From Thermomicrobium roseum DSM 5159 (lineage in GTDB: Bacteria; Chloroflexota; Chloroflexia; Thermomicrobiales; Thermomicrobiaceae): 64,000 bases of DNA. This document shows positions 24,497 to 33,514 of the stretch, in pieces (positions within the stretch are counted from its first letter, which is position 1; every line of letters starts with the position of its first letter). The DNA lies in the NCBI RefSeq assembly GCF_000021685.1, contig NC_011959.1:186001-250000 (forward strand), read 5' to 3'. A program made the translations under genes and the position numbers. The notes below the pieces were generated by a model. The model was not told the DNA's origin. It did not search any database and worked only from the letters and a program-made list of their open reading frames with translations.

Positions 24497-26734
24497 TCAC
24501 TCGTCACCGAGATAGACAACGCGGCCGCGCGCTCCCTCAGCCGGGCCGACTATTCCTTCAGCTTCCAATTGCTCCATCAGGCGTGCTGCCCGGTTGTAGC
24601 CGATCCGCAGTCGTCGCTGGAGGAGCGACGTCGAGGCTGTCCCGAGTTGGCGAACGAGTTGGCGGGCCTGTTCGAGCAAGGGGTCCTCGCCTCGACTCGT
24701 CTCCTGAATCGTTTCCTCGAGATCGAGCCAACTCGGGTCGTATTGTGGGACCGGATAGAGTTGCCGCCAGTGCTCGACGACGTATTCCAAGTCGCGGTCG
24801 TCGATGAACGAACCTTGTACGCGCAAGGGACGTGCCGCGTCGGGCGGAAGATAGAGCATGTCGCCGCGCCCGAGCAAGCGTTCGGCCCCGGGCATATCGA
24901 GGATCACCCGGCTATCGGTCTGCGAGGTGACAGCGAAGGCGATCCGCGCCGGCACATTGGCCTTGATCAGCCCGGTGAGGACGTCGACTGAGGGCCGCTG
25001 TGTCGCGATCAGGAGGTGAATCCCAGTGGCACGAGCCATCTGGGCCAGTCGCACCAGGAGTGTCTCGACCTCGTCCGGTGTCGTCAGCATGAGATCAGCC
25101 AGCTCATCGATGATGACGACGAGATAGGGCAAGGGCTCGAGCGATGGGTCTTCCTCGCGTCGCAGGCGATAACCTTCGAGATTGCGCACTCCCAGTTGGG
25201 CGAAAAGCTCGTAGCGTCGCTCCATTTCCTGCAGGACGCGTCGCAGCGCACCGACGACGAGTCCCATATCGGTCACGACTGGGCGCTTGAGGTGCGGCAC
25301 TCCATCGTAACCAGCGAGTTCGACCTTCTTCGGATCGATCAACAGCATCTGGAGTTCGTCCGGCCGGCGCGTGAGCAGAAAGGTGGCGATGATGCCGTTG
25401 ATGCACACCGATTTGCCGGATCCGGTCGCGCCAGCGATGAGGAGATGCGGCATGCGAGTCAGGTCAGCGACGACATACTCGCCGTGCACGTCCCGCCCGA
25501 GAGCCAGCGGGAGGCGTGCTCGAGAGCGCTGGAAGGTCGCCGATTCCAGTACCTCACGCAGGCCTACCGTGGAAATCGCGCTATTCGGGACCTCGATGCC
25601 CACGCGTGCCATACCGGGAACCGGTGCCTCGATCCGGATCGCTGGCGCAGCCAGCGCTAATGCCAGATCGTTCTGAAGCTCGGTGATGCGCCGCACCTTG
25701 ACGCCGGGACCGGGTTCCAGGGTGAACAACGTCACGGCAGGACCGGGATAGATTTCGCGGACACGAGCGTCTACTCGGAAGTTTGCCAGCGTCTCCTGGA
25801 TGATCGCGGCCTTGCGCTCCAGTTCTTCCGCATCGGGCAAGCTCGCCTCGTACCGCTGCAAGCGGCTGATCTCGGGAAGCACCTGATCCCCTGCAGCAGC
25901 CGGCGTGGCCGCGTTCGCTGCGACCGGTTCCGGCTCACCGGACGGGCGCTCTTGGACACGCTGCTGAGGGGAAACGGGCGTTCGGCGCCCACGCGAACGG
26001 CTCGCTGGTGTGTGGCGTGTCGCGATGACCGGTCGCGTCGTTTCGCGCTGGACGGTCTCGTCCGAGCGGCCGGACTCCGCTGGCGCTGGAGACGCGGGGA
26101 GGTCGACCGCGCGAGCGGACGATCTCCGCCGGACGATCTGCCCGGTTCGTCGCGCCGCCGTGAGGATCGTTCGCGCGAGCGTGCCGAGCTCGATACCAGC
26201 GACGAGCGTCGAGCCGGCCAGGCCGAGGGCCAGAGCGAGGAGCCCAAGACCGAGGTCACCCCCGATGAGCCGGAGGAGTGCTGCCACGCCGGCACCGATG
26301 TAACCTCCAGCCTCCTCGACCTGGTCAGCCGGGCGAGCGTCGAGCAGGGCGACGGCTGCGGAACCATACAGTGCGAGCCCCACGGCCCGGCGGACCGTGC
26401 CGGCTCGCGAGCGGGAGGCAACGAGTTCGAGGGCACCCCACCAGCAGGCGAGCGGCACCACGATCGCACCGCGGCCGAAGAGTTGCCGGCAGGTCTGGGC
26501 GAACCAGCCGGCAAGCCCAGTCTCGCGCTCGTGGCCGAAAAGCGCCAGGGTCAGGAGCACGCCGACCGTGGCGAGAAACAGCCCAGCGAGGTCACGCGGC
26601 AGGCGGCGCGGAACGAGTGCTGCCACCTGTGCCAGCCGGGTGACGATCGCGCGCAGGCGGCGTCTTTGGGAACCGGCGGCGAGCGGTGCTGTCTCCCCTC
26701 TGGTTCTCCGTTCTTTTGCTCGCTTCCGCGCCAT
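24497..26734 (-). CDS. ftsK: DNA translocase FtsK/SpoIIIE
   Basis: 745 residues. Four or so membrane helices lie between about 45 and 195, then a Pro/Ser/Arg linker, the alpha domain (QETLANFRVDARV...), the RecA-like motor with Walker A GATGSGKSV and Walker B VVIIDELADLM, and the C-terminal gamma winged helix (LLQRRLRIGYNRAARLMEQLE) that reads KOPS-like sites. It pumps chromosomal DNA through the closing septum and activates dimer resolution. About the length of Bacillus SpoIIIE. Confidence 0.95.
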   Translation of the reverse strand: MARKRAKERRTRGETAPLAAGSQRRRLRAIVTRLAQVAALVPRRLPRDLAGLFLATVGVLLTLALFGHERETGLAGWFAQTCRQLFGRGAIVVPLACWWGALELVASRSRAGTVRRAVGLALYGSAAVALLDARPADQVEEAGGYIGAGVAALLRLIGGDLGLGLLALALGLAGSTLVAGIELGTLARTILTAARRTGQIVRRRSSARAVDLPASPAPAESGRSDETVQRETTRPVIATRHTPASRSRGRRTPVSPQQRVQERPSGEPEPVAANAATPAAAGDQVLPEISRLQRYEASLPDAEELERKAAIIQETLANFRVDARVREIYPGPAVTLFTLEPGPGVKVRRITELQNDLALALAAPAIRIEAPVPGMARVGIEVPNSAISTVGLREVLESATFQRSRARLPLALGRDVHGEYVVADLTRMPHLLIAGATGSGKSVCINGIIATFLLTRRPDELQMLLIDPKKVELAGYDGVPHLKRPVVTDMGLVVGALRRVLQEMERRYELFAQLGVRNLEGYRLRREEDPSLEPLPYLVVIIDELADLMLTTPDEVETLLVRLAQMARATGIHLLIATQRPSVDVLTGLIKANVPARIAFAVTSQTDSRVILDMPGAERLLGRGDMLYLPPDAARPLRVQGSFIDDRDLEYVVEHWRQLYPVPQYDPSWLDLEETIQETSRGEDPLLEQARQLVRQLGTASTSLLQRRLRIGYNRAARLMEQLEAEGIVGPAEGARGRVVYLGDE

Positions 26735-26783
26735 CGTGTCCCCCTGCGTTCGTTCGCGTGTCCGTACGGAGTATAGCAGGGGG

Positions 26784-27422
26784 TCAGAACAAGCGCATCT
26801 GCTGTGCCTTTTCCTCGCTTTGCTGCGCCTCTACTGTGCGCGCTGCTTCAGCTCGGGCCTGGGCGATGATCTCGCGCAGTGCATCGAAATCCTTTTCGAC
26901 GAGCTCCTTGAGCGCGGGCTGGTGCAAGGCAGCTGCGGGGTGATACATCGGCACCACGACAACGTCCCCGAACCGGCGCGGCTTTCCATGGATACGGGAG
27001 ATCTTTTCGTTGGGGAACCAGCGTGCCATCGAATAGCGCCCGAGCGTCACGATGACGCTCGGACGAATCACCGCGATCTGCTCGTCGAGGTAGGGAGCAC
27101 ACGCAGCGATTTCGTCCGGGAGCGGATCCCGGTTCCCGGGTGGTCGGCACTTGACGACGTTCGTGATATAGACTTGTTCGCGTCGTAGTCCGGCTCGCCC
27201 GAGAAGCTCGTTCAAGAATTGTCCTGCTGCTCCGACGAACGGGCGACCCTGTCGATCTTCGTGGTACCCCGGTGCCTCCCCGATGAACATCACCTCAGCA
27301 TGCGGATCCCCCTCACCTGGCACCGCCTGAGTGCGGGTCCGCCATAGATCGCAGCGCGTGCAGTGACGGACGCGCTCGGCGATGCTTTCCAGGAGTTCCC
27401 TCGCACTGCGTTCCTCGCTCAC
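26784..27422 (-). CDS. Uracil-DNA glycosylase, type 4/5 iron-sulfur family
   Basis: About 212 residues. Motif 1 GEAPGYHEDRQGRPFVGAAG, the ITNVVKCRPPGNRDP segment and PMYHPAA define the thermophile uracil-DNA glycosylases. Four Cys for a 4Fe-4S cluster are visible: CTRC near residue 20, the Cys of VKCRPP and the Cys of AACAPY. It removes uracil from DNA formed by cytosine deamination. GTG 27422 was chosen for its GAGAGGAG ribosome-binding site; it lies 110 bases inside the upstream exonuclease-UvrC gene in another frame. Confidence 0.9.
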   Translation of the reverse strand: MSEERSARELLESIAERVRHCTRCDLWRTRTQAVPGEGDPHAEVMFIGEAPGYHEDRQGRPFVGAAGQFLNELLGRAGLRREQVYITNVVKCRPPGNRDPLPDEIAACAPYLDEQIAVIRPSVIVTLGRYSMARWFPNEKISRIHGKPRRFGDVVVVPMYHPAAALHQPALKELVEKDFDALREIIAQARAEAARTVEAQQSEEKAQQMRLF

Positions 27423-29394
27423 TGTCTGCTCCTCTCGTTCGTTTCGTCGTCCCGTTCTCGTCATCCACCGGGGCATGGACAGCGAAAGCCGACGCGGGCA
27501 GCGATCGACCGTTCCGCACCAGTGCGAGCCAGTCCACCGGATGCTCGAGGAAGAAGACGGTCGGGTCCTCCGCGTGCTCGGACAGCCAGCGCGCGATGAT
27601 CACTGCGGCATCGAGCGAGTCCTGGTCGAGCGTCCAGGGAGCGGCCTGTTGGGCGCGTTCCCAGGCCGCTCCCAATCGGGCGGCCACGGCTGCATCGTGC
27701 TCGCGCGGATCGGCCACGACACGCGCCCAGAGTCGTCCGGCAACGATGAGGAGAAAGGCGCGATCGCCGGTCTCAGGACAGGGAGTGACGATGACGCACG
27801 GTCGTCCGCTGATCGTCTGGCGGACCAATCGATGACTGAACACGAGTTCCTCGCTGCGCCGCAGGAGATCGCGCAAGCGCGCTGCTCGTTCGAAGTCGAG
27901 TCGCTCCACCGCGTCAGCGAGAAGCTGTTGAGCACGTTCGACGACGACGCTCGTCTCGCCGCTGAGATAACGCAGCGCGCAGTCGACGAGCGCTCGGTAC
28001 TCGTCAGGCGTCACGCATCCGGTGCATGGGCCGATACAGCGTCCCAGCGTCAGTTGCAAGCACGGGCGCCCATAGGAACGGGCATCCCGGAACGATCGGT
28101 GGCAGGTGCGCAAAGGGAGGAGTTGGTGGAGCAACTCGACGACCGAGCGGGCAGCAGCCGTGCTCCGAAAAGGCCCGACGTACACGGCGTCGTCATCGTC
28201 ACGCTGACGAGCCAGCATCAGGCGCGGCCAGGGGCGACCGAGCTCGACCTTCACGTAGGGGTATGCCTCGTGATTGCGGAGTTGCGTATTGTACGGCGGC
28301 TTGTACCGCTGGACGAATTGACTCTCCAAAAGCAGTGCTTCTAACTCCGAGCCGGTAACGACCGTCTCGATCTCGGCCACCGATTCGAGCAAGCCGTCCA
28401 TCTTGCGGGTGTATCCCAGTGGTTGACTGAAGTAGGAGCGAACTCGCTGTCTGAGATTGCGCGCCTTGCCGACATACAGGACACGTCCCAGCGCATCGCG
28501 CATGAGATACACCCCCGGAAGTTCGGGTGTGTCGGCCAGCAGGCGCTGGTCCAGGACTGCGCGCCCCCGGGCGACCGGCTCGACGACGATCGTTCGCCGC
28601 GTGGCAGCTGGCTGGAGGTCGCTCGGCGAGCGGTATCCGACCTGCTCGGCTCGCTCGACGAGGTGGAGATAGAGGACGGCAGTCGCTTCGGCATCCGGTA
28701 GCGCACGGTGACGGGTGCCCCGAGCGAGACCGATGGATCGACAGATCGCGTCGAGGTCGTAGCGGCCGTTTGCGGTGAGAAGTGCCCGGGCGAGCGGCAA
28801 GACGTCGAGTGCGGGATTGGGGAGCGGTCCCTGACCGATGCGCCGGAGTTCGGCGTTCAGAAAATCGAGGTCGAACCCCACGTTGTAGCCGATGACCGTG
28901 CTCTCGCCCAAAAAGACACGAAATGCGGCGGCCACATCGACGAACGACGGTGCCGTCAGCAGATCCTCGTCCCGGATCCCGGTCAGACGGACGATGTAGA
29001 CCGGCAAGCGCCGATGGGGGTTGACGAGGACCGAGAAGCGCTCGACGCAGCAGCCGTCCTCGTAACGCACTGCGCCGATCTCGATGATGCGGTGCCGTGC
29101 TGGGCGGAGACCGGTGGTTTCGACATCGAGCGCGACGAACGAGCGAGGCCACCCCCTGCTGGGTACCAGCGGGCGACGTCGGAGTGCCCAGGTCCCATCC
29201 GGTCGACGGACGATCTCCGCGTCGGTCTCCAGCAATTGAGCCAGGAATGGTGCCCACAGCCGGCGGTTGCCGAGCGAGCCAAAGAGCCCCTCGATCAGCT
29301 GCTCTTCGCTGGCGATCCCTCCTCGCGCCAACAAGAGCTGCCGAGCTCGACTGCGGAGACGATCGTAGGCTGGCTCCACGGGCTGGTCGCTCAT
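27313..29394 (-). CDS. DnaQ-like 3'-5' exonuclease fused to UvrC-type GIY-YIG nuclease
   Basis: About 693 residues. After an N-terminal winged-helix-like part (1-85) comes a DEDDh exonuclease: FVALDVETTG, YNVGFDLDFLNAEL and HRALPDAEAT. A GIY-YIG domain follows (GVYLMRDALGRVLYVGKARNLRQRV) and then UvrC-like regions including a UVR-type DFERAARLRDLL and the CIGPCTGCV Cys block. The UvrC RNase H endonuclease and helix-hairpin-helix domains are missing. ATG 29394 has GAGGAG seven bases upstream. The last 50 or so residues overlap the glycosylase gene. Confidence 0.88.
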   Translation of the reverse strand: MSDQPVEPAYDRLRSRARQLLLARGGIASEEQLIEGLFGSLGNRRLWAPFLAQLLETDAEIVRRPDGTWALRRRPLVPSRGWPRSFVALDVETTGLRPARHRIIEIGAVRYEDGCCVERFSVLVNPHRRLPVYIVRLTGIRDEDLLTAPSFVDVAAAFRVFLGESTVIGYNVGFDLDFLNAELRRIGQGPLPNPALDVLPLARALLTANGRYDLDAICRSIGLARGTRHRALPDAEATAVLYLHLVERAEQVGYRSPSDLQPAATRRTIVVEPVARGRAVLDQRLLADTPELPGVYLMRDALGRVLYVGKARNLRQRVRSYFSQPLGYTRKMDGLLESVAEIETVVTGSELEALLLESQFVQRYKPPYNTQLRNHEAYPYVKVELGRPWPRLMLARQRDDDDAVYVGPFRSTAAARSVVELLHQLLPLRTCHRSFRDARSYGRPCLQLTLGRCIGPCTGCVTPDEYRALVDCALRYLSGETSVVVERAQQLLADAVERLDFERAARLRDLLRRSEELVFSHRLVRQTISGRPCVIVTPCPETGDRAFLLIVAGRLWARVVADPREHDAAVAARLGAAWERAQQAAPWTLDQDSLDAAVIIARWLSEHAEDPTVFFLEHPVDWLALVRNGRSLPASAFAVHAPVDDENGTTKRTRGADSERGTQCEGTPGKHRRARPSLHALRSMADPHSGGAR

Positions 29395-29546
29395 CCCGCA
29401 CTCCTCGTCCCGCACCCCTGGTATGGTACCCGACCCACGGTCGACGGCTCATCCTGCCGACCAGCTGCTGCACGGAGAGGGCGCTGGCGTATACTCGCCA
29501 GCGCGATGGAACGCCAGACGCGAGTCAATAGCGAGGGAGGAACAGG

Positions 29547-31634
29547 ATGGCGGAGCAACCAGCGCTGCAGGCGGATCGTGTCCCGCCGGAGGTTCGTGCC
29601 CGGGTCGAAGAGCTGCGGCGGCTCATCCAGCGCTACAACTACGAGTATTATGTGCTCAATGCTCCGACCGTAAGCGATGCCGAGTACGATGCGCTGATGC
29701 TCGAACTTCGGCGCTGGGAAGAACAGTACCCGGAACTGGTGACTCCGGATTCGCCGACCCAGCGGGTAGGTGCACCGCCAGCCGAAGGGTTCGCCACAGT
29801 CCAGCACGAAATCCCCATGCTCTCGCTCGGCAACGTCTTCTCCGATGGGGAAATCCGGGCATGGGCGGAGCGAGTGTACCGGCTGAGCGGTCGGCAGGAT
29901 GTCGAGTTCGTGACCGAGCCCAAGGTCGATGGTCTCGCAGTCTCCTTGCTCTACCGAGATGGCGTACTGGTGCGCGGTGCGACGCGTGGAGACGGGTACA
30001 CGGGAGAAGACGTGACGAACAACGTGCGGACGATCCGCATGATCCCGCTCCGCCTGTATCCCCCCGAGGGGGTTATCGTTCCACCTGTCCTGGAGGTGCG
30101 CGGCGAGGTCTACATGAACGTGCGGGACTTCGAAAGGCTGAACCGCGAGCGCGGGGAGCAGGGACTCCCGCTCTTCGCCAATCCCCGCAATGCGGCTGCT
30201 GGCTCGCTGCGCCAGCTCGACCCTAGCGTGACTGCTTCGCGACCGCTTCGTTTCGCAGCGTGGGATATCGGCCTTTGGGAGGGAACCGAGCCGCCCGCGA
30301 CGCATCTGGCTACGTTGGAATTCCTCCGCCAGCTGCAGATTCCGGTCGTTCCCGATTATCGGCTCTGCCGTTCGGTCGACGAGGTGATCGCTGAGTGCCA
30401 TCGTTGGCAGGAGCGTCGTGACGCGCTCGAGTTCGAAGCCGACGGAGTGGTGATCAAGGTCAATGACCGGGCGCTCTATCAGGCGCTCGGCGTCGTTGGA
30501 CGCGAGCCGCGCGGGGCCACTGCGTACAAGTTCCCGGCTCATGAGAAGACGACCATCGTCCGGGACGTGATCTGGAGCGTCGGCCGGACGGGGAAGCTCA
30601 CTCCGGTGGCAGTGCTCGAACCGGTCGAAATCGGTGGAGTCATTGTCGAGCGAGCAACGTTGCACAACGAGGAGGAGATCAGGCGACTCGGTCTGCTCAT
30701 CGGTGATGCGGTCGTAGTGCAACGCCGAGGTGACGTGATTCCCAAGGTCGTCGCCACGATCCCGCAGCGGCGCGATGGCGACGAGCGACCGGTCGACATT
30801 CCGCGCCAGTGCCCAGTGTGCGGTGCTCATACCATTCGGCTAGAAGGAGAGGTCGATCGCTACTGCCCCAATCCGAATTGTCCGGCTCGCCTGAAAGCCT
30901 CGGTGCGCCATTTCGCCTCGCGCAATGCGATGGACATCGAGGGCCTCGGTGAGAAGATCTCGGATCTCTTCGTCGACCTCGGAATCATCCGCTCGCTGCC
31001 TGATCTCTACGAAATCGACTGGGCACGTGTCCTCCAGCTGGAAGGTTTTGGCCCCAAGAAGGTGGAAAATCTTCGAAAAGCCATCGAAGCGAGCAAGAAC
31101 CGTCCCTTCGCGCGCTTCCTGTTCGCCTTGGGGATCCGTCACGTGGGGGAGCGCAATGCGCAACTTCTCGCCGACCATTTCCGCTCGATCGACCGGCTCA
31201 TGGAGGCCACGATCGACGAGCTTCTGCAGATTCCGGGATTCGGTCCGGCCGTCGCCCAATCAGTCTTCGAGTTCTTCCGGGAGCCCAAGAATCGGGAGAT
31301 GATCGAGCGGTTCCGCCGTCTCGGGGTGCGCATGGCCGAGGAAGAAGCGGCTGCGGTGGCTACCGTTCAGGGGCCGTTGGCGGGTAAGACGGTCGTGCTG
31401 ACCGGACGGTTGGAGACGCTGACGCGCAGTCAGGCGGAGGAGTTGCTGCGGCGTGCCGGCGCCCACGTGACCGACAGTGTCTCGCGCAAGACCGACTACG
31501 TCTTCGCGGGCGCTGATCCCGGTAGCAAATACGTGCGAGCACAGCAGCTCGGTGTACCGATCCTGGGGGAAGAAGACCTCCTGCGCATGCTGCGCGAGTC
31601 GGGCATCGAAGTCGAGGCCGCCGCTCGTTCATGA
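29547..31634 (+). CDS. ligA: NAD-dependent DNA ligase LigA
   Basis: 695 residues with the full domain set: Ia (YNYEYYV), adenylation domain with catalytic Lys in TEPKVDGLAVSLLYRDG, OB fold, Cys4 zinc finger (CPVCG ... CPNPNC), four helix-hairpin-helix units and a C-terminal BRCT domain (GKTVVLTGRLETLTRSQAEELL). It seals nicks in replication and repair. ATG preceded by GAGGGAGG. Divergent from the exonuclease gene and convergent with pyrE (6-base overlap). Confidence 0.97.
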   Translation: MAEQPALQADRVPPEVRARVEELRRLIQRYNYEYYVLNAPTVSDAEYDALMLELRRWEEQYPELVTPDSPTQRVGAPPAEGFATVQHEIPMLSLGNVFSDGEIRAWAERVYRLSGRQDVEFVTEPKVDGLAVSLLYRDGVLVRGATRGDGYTGEDVTNNVRTIRMIPLRLYPPEGVIVPPVLEVRGEVYMNVRDFERLNRERGEQGLPLFANPRNAAAGSLRQLDPSVTASRPLRFAAWDIGLWEGTEPPATHLATLEFLRQLQIPVVPDYRLCRSVDEVIAECHRWQERRDALEFEADGVVIKVNDRALYQALGVVGREPRGATAYKFPAHEKTTIVRDVIWSVGRTGKLTPVAVLEPVEIGGVIVERATLHNEEEIRRLGLLIGDAVVVQRRGDVIPKVVATIPQRRDGDERPVDIPRQCPVCGAHTIRLEGEVDRYCPNPNCPARLKASVRHFASRNAMDIEGLGEKISDLFVDLGIIRSLPDLYEIDWARVLQLEGFGPKKVENLRKAIEASKNRPFARFLFALGIRHVGERNAQLLADHFRSIDRLMEATIDELLQIPGFGPAVAQSVFEFFREPKNREMIERFRRLGVRMAEEEAAAVATVQGPLAGKTVVLTGRLETLTRSQAEELLRRAGAHVTDSVSRKTDYVFAGADPGSKYVRAQQLGVPILGEEDLLRMLRESGIEVEAAARS

Positions 31635-32252
31635 TGAGGCATGCCCCGGCAGCGCGGTCGTCCCTGGTTTGACCAGCGGGAGACCCTGCTGACACAAGGG
31701 GCATCGGTCCGGTGGCCAGTTCGCGATGTCCAGCCGGAGCAGCGCGACGGGCGGCACTCCCAGATCGATCGACTCGGTCGATCGATCGATGAGGACGGCA
31801 ACCCCAACGATCTCGACTGGATGCTCGCCCACCGCGCGCAGCGTTTCGCGGAGCGAGCCACCGGTGGTCAACACATCGTCCACGACGAGGACGCGCGTGC
31901 CGGGTGAGAAACGGGTTCCGCGCCGAATCACTCGCCGGCTGCTCCCCTCGTGCTCGCGTTCCGCGTACGCTGCCTGGATGCCGAGTTGCCGGGCGCACTC
32001 GAAGGCCAGAAGGATGCCACCGGTCGTCGGTCCCACGACGGCGTCGATTCCTCGCCACGGTAGCCGCGCGAGGAGCTCGCGACACATCTCTTCCACGCGG
32101 CGCGGCCAGCGGAGCAGAGCGAACTTTTCGATATAGCGATCACTGTGACGGCCGGAGGCGAGGAGAAAATGCCCTGTCAACAGTGCGCCGACGTCGTGCA
32201 AGTCTCGCAGGAGTGTCTGGGCAGTCTGCTCGTCGGCGAGAACCTCGACCAT
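31629..32252 (-). CDS. pyrE: Orotate phosphoribosyltransferase
   Basis: 207 residues. The PRPP loop VLVVDDVLTTGGSLRE, the HFLLASGRHSDRYIEKF N-terminal segment and VVGPTTGGILLA are diagnostic. It makes orotidine-5'-phosphate from orotate and PRPP. The extra C-terminal CPLCQ segment is common in thermophile PyrE. ATG 32252 has GGAGGGAG just upstream. It is probably the last gene of the pyr operon. Confidence 0.93.
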   Translation of the reverse strand: MVEVLADEQTAQTLLRDLHDVGALLTGHFLLASGRHSDRYIEKFALLRWPRRVEEMCRELLARLPWRGIDAVVGPTTGGILLAFECARQLGIQAAYAEREHEGSSRRVIRRGTRFSPGTRVLVVDDVLTTGGSLRETLRAVGEHPVEIVGVAVLIDRSTESIDLGVPPVALLRLDIANWPPDRCPLCQQGLPLVKPGTTALPGHASS

Positions 32253-33505
32253 CGCTCCCTCCTCCGATGGTGCCTGGCGGCTCGGACAATCGACTGGCTG
32301 CTCGCCCATGCTGCGCCGAAGGGTCGATCCGCTTCACCTATACTCGTCCAACCGGTGCGCGCTCCAAGCTCGAGGCGCGAATGAGAAACCGGGAGCTCCC
32401 GGTACGAAGACGTGTCGGGAACCCGAGTCGACACACGTGCCGACCGATACGGGTCAGACACGCAGACGGTGCCCTGGCCCGGTACTCGAAGAGCAGCGAG
32501 CATGGCAAGAAGGAACAGCCCACGGCCAGGCCAGCGTAAACCGCAGGCAGGATCACTCCTTCCAGCCAGTGCGAGCGCGATGAGTGTCGACACCAGCGCT
32601 GCGCCGAGCAGGGCGACGAGTTCAGAGACATCGAAGACGAGCGATAGCGGCCGGCTCGGCACGAGACGAGCGAAAACGAGAATGGACATCACGGCGAGCG
32701 CGATTTGCAAGGTCGATCCATAGCCGATTCCCAGACTGGAGTCCATGCGGTTCCGATGCGCCACCTGCACCGCGACGAAATGCTCCGCAACACTTTCGAC
32801 GAGCAGTACCAGCACGACTCCGCCGAAGAACGCGAAGATGCCAGTCGCTGCGACGACCGGCTCGACTGCGCCGACGAGAACCTCGCTCATGAACAGGAGG
32901 CCGATCGTTGCACCGGCGAGGACGAGGGCTGCTCGCCGCAGTGGCCATGCAGTGTGCTCATGCTCGGTAACCGTCCCTGGAAGGCGCAGAGTGGCGAGCA
33001 AAGAGAGGGCGTAAAGCCCGGCGACGACGAGGGCGAGGCCGACGCTCATCCACTCGACCGCCTCACCCTGCACGGGGGTCGGTCCCAAGGTGAAAAGCCC
33101 GGGGGCGAGCAGAAGCACGACGGCGAGCATCATCATCGGCGCGCTGATTCCGGCAAGCTGGGCATCGAATTGCTGGAGACCATGACGGAGTCCGCCGACG
33201 AGAAGACAGGCTCCGAGTATGAGCAGGAGGATGGAACCAGCAAGCGAGGCCTTCACCAACTCGTGAAGGTCCGCCCGCAAGGCCGCCAACGCGATGATCA
33301 GCTCGGCAGCCTTGCCGAGCGTCGAATCGAGTAGTCCCCCGACCAGCGGGCCGGTGTGCGCCGCTGCTTCCTCCGTTGCTCGACCGAGCAGAGCAGCGAG
33401 CGGGACGAGCACCGCGGCCGAAGCCAAGAGGGCTGGGAGCGGCGGCGCGTGCAGGAACTCGAGCGCGAGTGGAACCAGAAGCAGCCCCGCGAGCCACCGG
33501 CGCAT
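32177..33505 (-). CDS. Calcium/proton exchanger (CaCA/CAX family), C-terminus disrupted by an apparent frameshift
   Basis: 442 codons, of which about the first 308 are good CAX sequence with multiple membrane helices: the alpha-1 repeat (GGLLDSTLGKAAELIIALAAL) and the alpha-2 repeat (FFGGVVLVLLVESVAEHF). The expected last helix continues in the neighbouring frame (RSHWLEGVILPAVYAG), while the annotated frame runs into a non-homologous Arg/Ser-rich tail overlapping pyrE by 76 bases. Switch point near 32570-32590. It would exchange Ca2+ for H+ across the inner membrane. Either a recent mutation, a sequence error, or a tolerated truncation. Confidence 0.75.
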   Translation of the reverse strand: MRRWLAGLLLVPLALEFLHAPPLPALLASAAVLVPLAALLGRATEEAAAHTGPLVGGLLDSTLGKAAELIIALAALRADLHELVKASLAGSILLLILGACLLVGGLRHGLQQFDAQLAGISAPMMMLAVVLLLAPGLFTLGPTPVQGEAVEWMSVGLALVVAGLYALSLLATLRLPGTVTEHEHTAWPLRRAALVLAGATIGLLFMSEVLVGAVEPVVAATGIFAFFGGVVLVLLVESVAEHFVAVQVAHRNRMDSSLGIGYGSTLQIALAVMSILVFARLVPSRPLSLVFDVSELVALLGAALVSTLIALALAGRSDPACGLRWPGRGLFLLAMLAALRVPGQGTVCVSDPYRSARVSTRVPDTSSYRELPVSHSRLELGARTGWTSIGEADRPFGAAWASSQSIVRAARHHRRRERWSRFSPTSRLPRHSCETCTTSAHC

Positions 33506-33514
33506 GATCCCCCC

